NCBI GenBank assembly: GCA_013396995.1
Contig: VWZP01005262.1
Span: 965,863-1,029,862 of the forward strand
DNA: 64,000 nucleotides
Direction of reading: 5' to 3'
Source of the DNA: Dicaeum eximium
Lineage: Eukaryota; Chordata; Aves; Passeriformes; Dicaeidae
Of this stretch, positions 24,519-35,830 are shown piece after piece. Each line of letters starts with the position of its first letter. Within the stretch, counting starts at the first letter, position 1. The position numbers and the translations under genes were made by a program. The notes beneath the pieces were generated by a model that saw nothing but the letters and a program-made list of their open reading frames with translations, searched no databases and was not told the origin of the DNA.

Positions 24519-24519
<1 letters not shown>
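20437..24519. other. Unique AT-rich DNA with possible conserved blocks, no gene seen
   Basis: No transposon is recognised. The part from about 22900 to 23740 has the texture of vertebrate conserved noncoding DNA: mixed composition, no homopolymers, and cores such as TAATTG at 23074-23079 and ATGCAAA at 23660-23666. It contains the hairpin described separately. Open frames of up to 99 codons lack motifs. Confidence 0.5.
23556..23616. other. 61-base pre-miRNA-shaped inverted repeat
   Basis: The outer stem pairs 23556-23570 with 23602-23616: 15 pairs, 14 Watson-Crick plus one G-T. A symmetric 3x3 internal loop follows (571-573 against 599-601), then an inner 7-pair stem (23574-23580 with 23592-23598, one G-T) and an 11-base terminal loop. 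The shape is that of a small-RNA precursor or a structured regulatory element. No known microRNA is recognised in it. Confidence 0.4.

Positions 24520-24594
<75 letters not shown>
24520..24594. repeat. 75-bp uninterrupted poly(A) tract
   Basis: Seventy-five consecutive A's, then CC, then more A-rich sequence with a short GAAA array to about 24617. Bird genomes have few poly(A)-tailed retrocopies because CR1 does not need poly(A), so such a long tract stands out. I see no recognisable processed gene just upstream. The lysine and phenylalanine runs encoded here are artefacts. Confidence 0.97.
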
Positions 24595-24596
<2 letters not shown>

Positions 24597-25094
24597 AAAA
24601 AAAAGAAAGAAAGAAGGAACAAAAACAAGTACCCCAACAGATTTGTCAAAATCACTCTGAAAAGAAGATTTAAAAAAAAGAAAATTTGAAGATTTTCATT
24701 TTGCAGGGAACCCTGACTTTTAGCTTCCCATCTAGTTTTGACATTGCAGTTGTGCAGCTGGTCACTTTTTTCTAAAATAAACTAGAGCGAATAAACAGAG
24801 AGATAACATTGGTTTAAAAACACATAAGCAGCTGCAGATGACCTGGGCACAAAGATTTTTCACAGATTTCTATTGTAATTGTAATTATTCAAACTCATGT
24901 CGTTTCACTGACATGTAATGATGGAGATAAATGTGTCTGAAAGTAAATGGACAGACCCATACTGTTGTAAAATCTTCTTTGAATGTTTTCCAGCCTTGGC
25001 CACACATGGCTGTTCCTGGCTCGATCTGAGGTGGGCTTTTGTCCCATCCACAGAGGGAGACTGGAGGAGGTACATCCCAAAGTTCTTCCAGTTC

Positions 25095-25124
25095 CATGAT
25101 GTTGACCACTATGTCAACATCATG
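25095..25124. repeat. Perfect 12-bp inverted repeat, 6-base loop
   Basis: 'catgatgttgac' at 25095-25106 is followed by the loop CACTAT and its exact reverse complement at 25113-25124. It would form a stable hairpin or cruciform. Confidence 0.9.
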
Positions 25125-25192
25125 TTGTGCTGTTATTATTCTCCGGGAGTTAGTAACCATGCTTTCAGCTGAGACTAAGTCATTGTGACATG

Positions 25193-25219
25193 ACTTACAC
25201 AATAAGTCATTGTGTAAGT
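25193..25219. repeat. Perfect 11-bp inverted repeat, 5-base loop
   Basis: 'acttacacaat' at 25193-25203, loop AAGTC, then its exact complement at 25209-25219. The 11-mer 'aagtcattgtg' is also directly repeated at 25177 and 25204, so the palindrome may have grown from a local duplication. Confidence 0.9.
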
Positions 25220-28200
25220 AAGTTTCACTACAAAGTAAAATAGACCCATGTAAAGTGTAGCTGAGCATGGTTTAAGCAAACCTGTTCCACTTTGAAAGGG
25301 ACTTAGAAATGCTCATGTCATCAGATATCAGTCCCCATAGCTGAGGCTCCAACAATTTCAAACAACTGAAGGATATTAATGACTAGCCATAGGGTAATGG
25401 CATCTTAAATTGCTACATCTATTTCAACAATGAATGTATGACTGTGCCCTAAGGTTCTCAATTTCAAAAGGACAGATTATGAGAAATTAAGAGTACTGGT
25501 TGATAAAGACAGCTGCACTGACAAAAGTATAAAAACAACCTAAAATTTATACTCCAGACAAGGGGAAAAACTTCTATGGAGGGTTTTCAAACCTAATTAG
25601 CTAAATAATAACTTCATGAAGGATATTAAATGCAAGTAGAATTACTATAAAAGTTGACATAAAGGATCGCTCAACAAAGAAACACATTTTAGTCATTGGA
25701 AATCCCTGAGAATAGCTAAAAGTCAGGTTGACAGAGTCCAAAAAGGAAATTATAACAGAAAGAATTGTTTATTTTGGAGAGGGGAGGGGATCTTACATTC
25801 TGTGCATGTTCAATCAACATGAAATTTAAGCTGTGGCAGAACACTTGCTAATTTCATTCTTGACTGGAGTATTTTTGCCCTTAATGTTGCTGACCGGTTA
25901 TAGAAGATTAATTAATTTGTAAATGTTACTATCACTTTGCAAGTGTACTAAGGAAATGGAAATAAAAACATTGTTATTTCTAAGCCAGATCTAAATATTA
26001 ATGCATATCTGTAACTTTGACATCAGGAACCTAAATGCAAGCAGGCAGCTGAAATAACTGGAAACAAGTTCATATCCTTACTGTGGGTATTTGTACGTCA
26101 AATGTTACAATAAAGATCAAAATGCTTTCTCATTTGAATATTATTTAGTAAAAGGTATTAAATGAGCCCATGTACCTCAGTCTGTTTTTAAAGGCCTTTA
26201 TCACCACTACATTTTTTTTTTCAGAAACATGAGGGATGAATTGCCCTGAAAACTATATTATGCTGCAGGCATAATAGACAATGTTTCCACCATATCAGTG
26301 ATTGAAATGTGTGTCTGGTTTGTGTACATTGCAGGTCTGACTGTCCAGTAAGTACTTTTTAATATGAGTAAATTTATCTTCATGCAAAGAGATTCTGTAC
26401 TTGCTTCCCTAAAAAGTGTATGTTTGCACTCTTGGAGATAGTACACTGATTTTACACAATAAAAATGTTCTAATAGGTCTCTCAAGCAGAGGTAATGCTC
26501 TTTTATTTCAGAATGCTAATATTGATCAATATCAGTGTCCTCTGTTGCATTTTTAATGCCTTCAATACCTTCAGACAGGTATTTCGCTAAAATCTATCTG
26601 TCCCCTCAAGAAAAGGAGTTTCACATGGTGTCAAAAGCACTGTAAGTCTTCTATGGCAGCACATATAGGAAGAACTTACTGAAAATAGGAAACAGGAAAC
26701 AATAGTTCCAAAATACCCTTCTAAACATGAAACCCTCCCCAAAAAAAAAAAAACAACCCACAAGCAGAAAACAAAACATGCAAACAATCAAGCAAAAAAC
26801 AGCAGGGAGAAAAAATGGGATGAGTCAAAATCAGGGAGAAACAAAAAGTTTCTTTCTGTCCTTTACATTTTTGTGCAATCATTAACTGCATAATGAATCT
26901 TAGGTGGGAGCATATTTGTGATCAGACATTTTTGTCAGAATGGAGATTGAGCTGGGGCACAAGGTTGTGATTTCTAGAGACCAGTTGCTAAATTTCTGAG
27001 TCAGGTCATATAAATGGAGATAAGTTTGTTGACCTCCAAGCTAATGGCTGCTTGTGCATGTCAGGAAACCCATCTAGCTGATAGAAATTACAGTCACTGG
27101 TCAAGGGAAAATTAGCAACTATATTGGCCAGATCTGAATGGCATGTGAAAGAGATGAAAACTTGCAGATTATTAACTCACATTATAGCAGAAATCACAAA
27201 TGTCCCTTTCCATGATGTTTAAATGTAGAGCTATTTATAAAGAAATTGTATAGGAGGGTTGTAGGTAGGGAAGAATTCCTAATAGTTCAGAGTAAAGTTA
27301 CATAAAACTTCAGTTTTATGGAGGCACATTAATGTTCTGCCAGCAACCTTTCAGCAAAGTGTTGGCAAATTCACCACCTATAAGAAAATGTTACCATAAT
27401 ACTAGACTTCACATGATATTTATAATAGTTGATCCTTTCATCTCTATTAGGTTATTCCGATATTTCAACAATGCTAGAAGTTTATGTGTAGGTCTGTAAG
27501 ACCAGGGCACCTGGTAACACCTGTAACACCAGGGCCTATGAAACAAAATAATGTTTAAACATAGCTGTGTACTTCTTAGTTAGCTATAGTACATTCCAAA
27601 GTGGTTTAATACTATTCTAGAAGTTAAAATAACTAGCTGTGTTATGCAGTCTGTAGTTGAAACACTACCACAGAAATGAAGGTTACAATGGCGTGTAGAA
27701 TAATTGTTAAAATATTTGTTACTAATGGACTAAATTAATTTTGTGAGACCTTTTATTTTGTAAGCATTTTGATAAATATTTGATATTCACAAAGATATTT
27801 TTGAATTCAGCATAAATCTTCTCTACACTGATAACTTCATTACTACCACTGTTAGAGTATGTTTCTGGTCTGAAAATTCATATTAAATATCATAGACCTG
27901 CAGGCAAATGATAGCCCTTTAACTAGAACCTGGCATGAGATTGCACTAAGAACACTGAAAACTACAGACTCAACATAAGAAAATTCTGAACATAAGAGGC
28001 AGCAGTTATGAAGCTGACAATTTGCAGGCAATGCCATGAAGAATGGGAAGATCTCCCATGAAAATGGAAAGTTAATGTGCCAGACTCCAGGGGCATATAG
28101 AGGGAAGCACTAGGGACTTCCTAACGGATTGTCTTGAAAACCAAAAATACCAGTGTTACTGTGTCAGTAATAACATATAAAACTAAGAATGCCTGGATAA

Positions 28201-29899
28201 TGGTGTCAAATATATAAAAGAAATACCAAATTTGGACAAAGATATATCTGAGCTATGACCATTTAAGAACAATTCGTGATTGTTTACTAAGGAGAAGACC
28301 AGTGTGGGAAATAAAGGTACAAGGGAGATGCAAGAAGGTCAGAAAAAACGGCCTTCTGTTGTATTTTTCCTATTCCGTACCAGAATAAGGTAGCAAATCA
28401 GGAGTGTTGCCAGAGTTTACCTATTAGAAAGCCCTGAGCTTGGTCACTGCAGCTGCAGGAAGACATTAAACCAAACCCACTTCTCTGACCATGCCCTGAG
28501 AACCAATCCATTTCCACGTTCAGCAGAACAAGAATAGTGGTGGTTAGGCTGATTTCCTGGCCAGCAGGGAACACCCAGAAAAACAGATCATAGCATCTGA
28601 TCTTGCCATGTTAATGTCCATTACAGCTCCCACGGAACAAGACGTTTTCCTCCATACATAACAATTATTTGCTAGCTGCTATTTAAAAGACTTCAGTTAT
28701 CTGACAGGAAAGCCCAAGCAAATTATATCAGAGGAAGTTATTCAAGCATATATCATGTTGAAGAAATAGTAAAAGGCCAAAGTTGAACATTAACAAAATT
28801 AATCTAGAAAAACATATTGCTCATTCCACACCTCCTATAACAAAACAGGTTGTCTCCAGTAAACTGTGTTATTTTATGTTGGACTAATTTTGGGACCAGC
28901 ATGACTATTATAAACAATATTCAATTCCAGTCAATGCTGACTAGCATTAGTGTAGGATTCAGGACTAGCAAGAGTCTATCCAGTTGCATGAAGATTTGAA
29001 CCTAATGCAGCAGAGCTTTAGTGCAAATATAGCTACTTAGCTCCAGATTTATATGCCTTTAAAATAAAGACTGTCTGAAACATAATGGACAAATTTTACA
29101 ACTACAGTCTTTTACCTCTTTACTTTGGTGTTTAGAAAGTAAAAGCAATGCAAAAGACAAACTTTATATGCTGCTATGGAATTTTGTTCATACTGGAAAA
29201 TGATAAAGCGAATGTTCTTCCCGATAAAGAGGCAACTGTATTCTTTCCAACAGTGAGCATACCTGAGAGAGAGCCAATATCCACCCCAGTTACAGCTGAA
29301 GCTCTTTTGAAGCACTGTCCCATGCTGATTGCAATATATTTGTCACTGTAAAAAAAAAAGGGATATGGAACTCCAGTTGACAATACCAGGTAGCTCATTG
29401 GGGAAGTGGAAAGAGTGGTAAATAACTTGGACTGGCAGTGGAAATTCAATGCTATTTAGAAGTGAGACAAAGCAATGAGCTCTTAGGAAAGAAAGCGATG
29501 AGTATTTCAAGTGTGCATTCAAATAAATGAGGGAGGTTCCCATTTTCCACCACCCCACCTCTCTCTTTTCCTCTCAAAGGCTTCTGAGGGTTTGGGTTTC
29601 TTCCACCCAAACACCACCCTTCTCTTGGAAAGTTGAAGACAATATTATCAAAGAAACATGGGCTGTATCTAGCCTTTGTGTATCTCTATGCAGATCTCAA
29701 GGGAATGAGCTGCAGCAACAATAACAACAAACAATGGTTGTATTTATGACTCCAGAGGAAAAAATGCAGATAATAGAAAGAAGGATTGCCATGACTGGAC
29801 TTTCTGTGCTTGGTAAAATGCATAAGAAATAGGAAAACAAGATGCACCAAAGTCCTACCAGCTGTCCAGAAAGATGATGAACTTCAATAACAAAAGAAA

Positions 29900-31592
29900 A
29901 ACTAAGGAAAATGGGGGACTGTGCTAAATAAAGGGGTACCCTGGTAGCAGAGGATGCAGAGAAGGCAGAGTTACTGAATACCTTCTTTGCATCAGTCATC
30001 ACTGACAAGATCAGCCCTCAGAAATTCCCAGCCTGGGAGACTAGGGAAAAGAAAGGGTGGAAGAAAGACTTTCCCTCGATCAGGGATGGCTGGGTTGGAG
30101 CTAGGCAAACCAGGCATCCACAAGTCCAAGGACCTGGCTGATGGACACCAAAGTTGGGCTGCTCATGGTCATATTTAAAAGATCCTGGTGATCAGGAGAA
30201 GTGACTGAGGACTGCGGGAAATCAAATGTCACCTCAGCCATCAAAAAAAGCAAGAAGGAGGACCCAGTGAACTATTGCCCAGTCAGCCTCACCTCAATCC
30301 CTGGAAATTTGATGGAGCACCTCATTCTGGAGGCCATCTCTCCCCATGAAAGACAGATGATGAGGAGAAGTCAACATGGACTCACTAAACAAAACACATG
30401 CTTGTCCAACCTGATTGCCTTCTATAATGAGACCCCTACATGAATGGATAAGGGGAAAGAAGTGGGTATGATCTGCCTTGACTTCAGCAAGGCTTTCAAT
30501 ACTGTTTCCCACTACTTCCACATAGGAAAACTCAGGAAATGCAGACACGATAGCTGTATTTTGAGTGCTTTGAAAGCTGGATGAACAGTAGATATCAGAG
30601 AGTCATAATCAGTGGCAGACAGTCTAGCTGGAGACCTGTTTCTAGTAGTGCCCCTGAAGGTTCAATACCGAGTGCAGTATTGATTAACACAATGATCAAT
30701 TACTTGGATGAAGGGACAGATGCCCTACCAGCAAGTTCATTGACAACATGAAGCTGGGAGGAGTGGTCAGTGTCCCAGAGGGCTCTGCTGCCATCCAGAA
30801 GGATCTTGACAAGCTGAAGAGATGGAAAGAGAGGAACCATCTATATATCAAGTGCAAAGTCCAGAAAAATGGGAGGAATAACCCCAGGCAGTATTACAGG
30901 CTGGGACAGACCTCCTGGGAAATAGCTCTGTGGAGACTGACCTGGGGGTCCTGGTGGACAACAAGCTGTCCATGAGCCAGCAGTGTGTCCTGGTGGCCAA
31001 GAAAGCCAATGGCATTCTGGGTGGCATTAGGAAGAGTATTGGCAGCAGTTTGACAGACACAATCCTGTCCCTCTACTCAGATCTGATAAGGCCACATCTG
31101 GAGTGCTGTGCCCAGTTCTGGGCTCCTCAGTATGATACAGACATTAAACTCCTGGAGTGAGTCCAGTTCAGAGTGACAAACCTGATTAGGGAGCTGAAGG
31201 ATCTTTCTTATGAGGAAAGGCTGAGTGATTTGGGCCTGTTCAGCACTGAGAAGAGAAAACTGAGAGAAGACCTCATCAGTGCCAGGAAGTATCTGAAAGG
31301 AGGGTGTCAAGAGAATGGAGCCAGGCTGCTCAGTGGTGCCAGCAATAGGATAAGAAGCAACAGGCAGAAATAGGTGCACAGGAGTTTCCACCTGAACATG
31401 AGGAAGAGCTTTTTGACTTTGCAGGTGACTGAGCATTTGAACAGATTGGCCAGAGATGTTATGGAGTCTTCCTCACTCTGGATATTCCAGAATTGTCTGG
31501 ACACAGTCTTGTGCCATGTGCTCTGGGATAACCCTGTTTGAGCAAGGTTGGACCAGATGACCTGCTGTGGTCGCATCCTGTGATTCCAGGAT
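29900..31592 (+). mobile_element. CR1 LINE, largest copy: most of the reverse transcriptase and 3' end
   Basis: This 1.7-kb sense CR1 begins in the region just before the reverse-transcriptase domain. It shows in order: Pro-Val-Asn-Tyr-Cys-Pro-Val-Ser-Leu-Thr-Ser-Ile-Pro near 30266; Ser-Gln-His-Gly-Leu-Thr-Lys near 30370; Ile-Cys-Leu-Asp-Phe-Ser-Lys-Ala-Phe at 30471; the catalytic-loop site at 30736-30747, now Phe-Ile-Asp-Asn where active copies have Phe-Ala-Asp-Asp; and a well-kept C-terminal block (30930-31160). A short internal deletion near 30130-30150 and several frameshifts split the frame. The 3' end is 'ggttggaccagatgacctgc' with 'tcctgtgattccagg'. The loss of the second catalytic aspartate and the broken frame mean it is dead. 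Frames at 30201, 30748, 30930 and 31173 are pieces of it. Confidence 0.95.
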
Positions 31593-31594
31593 TT

Positions 31595-32160
31595 TGTGAA
31601 AGAGACGAAACATGAAGCATGAAGGAGACAGAAGTCTTTATTTAGAAGAATTTAGAATTTATAATAAGAAAGACTCCAAACTGGAAGAACACACCAATAT
31701 CATGGTCTGAATATCCATACTGAATGATTTAGTGTGACTGTTGTCATGGCCTACTGGTATGGGGTGTGATGTTCATTATAAATTCTTCTCAGGTTGAACA
31801 AAGACACTTGACCATGTATCAAGGAACTCTTATGTTTATGGATATTAGTCTTAACTCCAGAAACCAGCCAGCAACTTAGATTCCAAAGCTGTTGTCTAAC
31901 ACGCTCTGAAATTCTTACAGTACCCTGCTACAAAAGGTGTTGGCTAACAAGTCCTTCATCTTGTACAGTATACTTCAGTAAGTTCTCTACTCCCACAACA
32001 AACTTCTCAAAGGTGCAGGCTGATAAGCCACAAACACCTTTACAGGCTCTCCTCTCCCAAAACAGGCTTCAGAATATAATTGGGATAAAATAGGATGGCT
32101 GTGCTTTGACCAGGCAAAGGAAGGTAAGAAAACAAAGATTATCACCAGTCCTTAGATCTC
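31595..32160 (-). mobile_element. Possible endogenous retroviral LTR, antisense
   Basis: Starting with TG directly at the CR1 3' end, the sequence 'tgtgaaagagacgaaacatg' is followed about 45 bp later by a minus-strand AATAAA within 'gtctttatttag'. That arrangement fits the R/U5 end of a left-pointing LTR and resembles songbird LTRs I recall. The 5' end of the LTR and a target duplication could not be placed, so the right limit is a guess. Confidence 0.35.
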
Positions 32161-34732
32161 ATATTGATATTATGGCATGGATGGTCCACAGCTGGTGTTG
32201 CAAGACAAAGAAAGCAAAAGAGAAAGAGAAGAAAGAGAGTGAGGGGGGCCAATCTGTGTCCCTTTGTAGTTAACCTGGTGCAGGCCTCTTATGTAAACTT
32301 GACTTTTTGTGCTTTTTTCTCACAGGTGCACAGCCAGCTCTTCTCCAGGAGGTGAGCTGGAAGGTGAGAGTGACTGAGCACAAGTCCCAAGGCAGAGAAG
32401 GAAGTTGGTTCAGAACACTGAGCCACCTCTGCAGGACCCTCCCTTCTGATCACATCATTCCTCTCCCAACAGTTTCAGACAAAATATGCTTAGACCTGGT
32501 CCTCTACAGCCACCAAAGGCACAACAGCTGCACTAACAAGGGACTCAGAACACAGATTAGCTCGAGTAAAGGACTGAATTAGTGGAACTATTTTTGCTCC
32601 AGTGTTCAAACCAGTTTGAGAGGAGTTGGATGGGGTTTGGATGAATTTCATACATTGTGGCATACAGATATTACTTAATGATTGCAACAATTACATCACT
32701 ATTACCAGACAAAGAGAGAAAGGAAAGACAACATTTTCCAAAAATTATGGAGCTGAATTCACTAATCCCCTCTTAGATTTGAGACTCCCAAGTATCTAAG
32801 GGCTCTGAGGAAAAAAAAGATGCAAATATTATATAGAAGGCTGAGTCCCAACAAAATCTCCAGCCCTGTCCCTATAACAACTTCTAATGCCCTTGCTACA
32901 ATTTGCATCTGTTCCACTGTGCAGCTCACTACAGAAAAACCTTCCTCTCGAGAACAATCTCATAAGGCAGAAGCAGCTGCTCTTGTTCCTCCTGCTCTCC
33001 CTCTTCAATTCTTTGAAGTCATGTCACTAAATTTCAAATGATAAGTTTGCTTTATTACTTTAGCTTTCAGTGGAGTTTAGGGACAAGCTGGTAGCAAAAC
33101 TCAAACTTATACTGTAATGCATGAGGGGACAGCTTCACGGTCAAGACCAAACCCTACTTTCCTCCAGCCTTGTTTAAGAAACGAAATTAATTTGCCTCTT
33201 TAAAATTTAAAATAAACATTTTGATTTTTTCAGCAATTGACATGGGCAAAATTGAAGGATCTTGTTTGTACACTGATTTTTCTGTTGAAAAGCCAAACTG
33301 CAGATAGTTTGGCCTCATGCCAAGTCTGAGTCATTTCATTTCTTCTTTTTCCTATGTCAATACAGGCAAGATAGGTAACATGCACCAGTGTCTAGTCAAA
33401 AATTCAAAGAACTGGAAGTATAAGAAAGTCAAGAAGGGGCAGCCATCTTGTTACAGTTAAAACAGTTCGTGTTTGTCTGCTACCAGCTTTTCCAGCTACT
33501 TATCAGCAAGAACAGTGGAGAGTTAATAAATCTGTGTCTCCAGAAAGTAGCAAACACTCAACAAATTAATCCTGTAACACACCATCATTTCTCACCTTTA
33601 CAAATCAATAACTGGACAGCAAAACACAACCACCATTGGAAAAAATAGCACCAGAACTAAAAAGTTCTAATCTACTTTTCTAGGTGTATGTGTTAAGGTC
33701 TCCTAGTCAGATCTTTGAGGTAGATGTGTCTAGCCATGGTCTTAAATGAGCCTCCCAAGAGGCTGAAGGGTTTCAGAGCCAAAAAACAATTATATATTTG
33801 AATAAAAATTAGAAAGATTCACTGTGTGAAAGATAACAGGACGTGGAAGAGTTCATTTTTCCAGCTCAGTCACTTCATATTGTAGCAAGTTGTGCACAAT
33901 GCATGCGTCTGTCCTACCTCTCTTACAGCCTGACTAACCACTTTTGACACATTTGGTTGTTTCTCCAGCTCTGTGTTTCAGTCACAGGCTTTTAATTCCT
34001 GGTGCAATTTTTTCATTTCCTTTTGTCTGTTGCATCCAATGGCCTCCCAAATATTTTATTTCTGAACAGATTAAATAATTTTTCATGGAAAGTCTCCCTC
34101 TTTTTTTTTACATGACCCTGTGTTACTAAAGTAAAAAAANATATTTAGAAACCATAATTAATTAAGGCATTATCCATCACAATAAAGCAAACCACAGAGG
34201 ACAGATATAAGGCTTAACAGTTTTAGATACAGCCTTTGCCTTTTGGTCACAGAGCTTTTGTCAGGTGTGCTGACATTATTGACTGGTGTATGGCACAGAG
34301 GATGGATTGTGCTTTGATTTGCTGCAGTCTGCAGCATTGCCTGGACTGCACATTTACATTGCCTCTTGACCAGAAATTAAATGTCAGCCAGTATCCAGTC
34401 CTCTGTGCAAATCATTCATGCATATAAAGTAACTCCTGAGGAACCTTGCATCCATATTGCACCCATAATACCTTTCCTGATTTCATTCTTAGTTCCAGCA
34501 GGAGGCAAATAATTTTGATTGTACAAGCAGTTTTCTTAGTTGTATGCCACAATATACACATAAATCAACGTTTCACCTAAAAATTTCCATTCCAAAATTC
34601 AAATTCACTGGACACAGACAACACCCAAAAGACTGGGCTACAAATTCTCTCTGGTCATAAAAACAGAGACACATCTTTTTGTCATAGCCTTGCCTCTTTC
34701 TGGACTACTTGGACACCAGGAATCAGAACTGA
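32161..34732. other. Unassigned DNA, no gene seen
   Basis: The first 450 bases are less AT-rich and may be retroviral in origin. A splice-like arrangement occurs near 32325-32352: a pyrimidine tract ending in 'ctcacag', 26 bases, then 'gtgagc'. From 32600 on the sequence is AT-rich and featureless. A single N is at 34140 after seven A's. Confidence 0.5.
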
Positions 34733-35830
34733 AGACGGCAAGTTTTTGGTAGTGGAGGAGCTACCAAGGTGGCTTCTATGAGAAGCTGACAGCAGTTTCC
34801 CCCATGTCTGATAGAGCCACTGCCAGATGGCACCAAGGTGGACACACTGACAGCCAAGGCCAAGCCATCAGCAGCAGTGGCAGTGCCTGAGGATAACTCT
34901 TTTAAGAACAGGGTAAGCCTGTGCAGCAGCACCTGGAAATGAGGACTGAGAGTGTGTTGGAGAAACAGCTCTGCAGACACCAAAGTCAGTGGAGAAGGAC
35001 GAGTGGGAGGTGCTCCATGTGCCAGGGCAGATTCCCCTGCAGCCCATGGCAAAGACTATGGTGAGACAGGTTGTCCTGCAGCTGATGGAGCTGCATGGGG
35101 GAGCAGGAATCTGCTGCAGCCTGTGGAGGACCCCACACCAGAAGGGATATATGTGCCAAAGAAGGCTGTGACTATGAGAGAAACCTGTGCTGAAACAAGA
35201 TTCTGTCAAGGGCTGTGGCCCTGTGAGGAGAGGGACTACACAGGAGTGGGTTTCCTGGCAGAATTTATGACCCCATGGAGACTCACACAGGAACAGGCCA
35301 TTCCTGAGGGACTGAACCCCATGGGATGAATGTGTGCTGGAGCAGGTCATGAAGAATGGCAGCTGTGGGGAGGGCTCATAATGGAGGATGGATGTCATGG
35401 ATGACTGTTCCCCATGGGAGGGACGTCACACTGGAGCAGAGGAACATTGTGGGTAGGAAAGCACAACAGAGACAAATGTGTGCTGAACTGTATGCAGTTT
35501 CCATTCCTCATCCACCTGTGCTGGTGTGGGGAGAATGCAGAGAATTTAAGAGTGAACTTGAGCCTGTGACAAAAGAAGGTGCATGGGGAATGTGTTCTAA
35601 CATTTTATTTTATTTCCCATTATCCTACTGTGATTTGATTAGTAATAAATTAAATTTATTTTCCCTAAATCAAGTCTGGTTGGCCCATGATTGCAATTGG
35701 TAATTTATCTCCCTACCCGTAACCTGACCTTCAAGCCTTTCATTGTGGTTTCTCTCCCCTGTCCAGTTGAGAAGGGGAGTGACAGGATGACTTTGGTAGG
35801 CACCTAGCATCCAGTCAAGATCAGCCACCA
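34733..35830 (+). mobile_element. Long endogenous retroviral LTR (avian ERVL-like), sense
   Basis: A 1.1-kb LTR matching a well-known avian type. It opens near 'gcaagtttttggtagtggag' (the extreme 5' end is probably lost). The middle carries degenerate tandem units, each with a 'ccccatggga...actggagcag' core (35268, 35314 and 35408 are the clearest). The 3' part has AATAAA at 35644-35649, 'aaatcaagtctggttggccc' near 35668 and 'tttctctcccctgtccagtt' near 35749, and ends in CA at 35829-35830. No primer-binding site or retroviral gene follows, so it is solo. Frames of up to 176 codons on both strands in the repeated middle are incidental. No matching target duplication was found, consistent with 5' truncation. 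Confidence 0.88.

Larger units (their letters stand above)
24595..29899. other. Unique AT-rich DNA, no supported gene
   Basis: No transposon is recognised before the CR1 at 29900. The GC-richer patch 24890-25270 carries the longest open frame outside recognised repeats (127 codons, minus strand, 24885-25268) and two perfect hairpins. The predicted peptide has several Cys and His but no zinc-finger spacing I recognise. I regard it as an unexplained patch, not a gene. Confidence 0.5.

Noticed and set aside
24475..24660. Poly-lysine and poly-phenylalanine frames
   Set aside because: They are translations of the poly(A) tract and not proteins.
26655..26667. 13-base match to the 5' part of U6 snRNA ('ggcagcacatata')
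   Set aside because: The similarity stops on both sides and there is no U6 body or promoter, so it is most likely chance.
34723..35703. Overlapping frames of 109-176 codons on both strands
   Set aside because: They fall inside a recognised LTR with tandem units; the frames simply follow the repeats.
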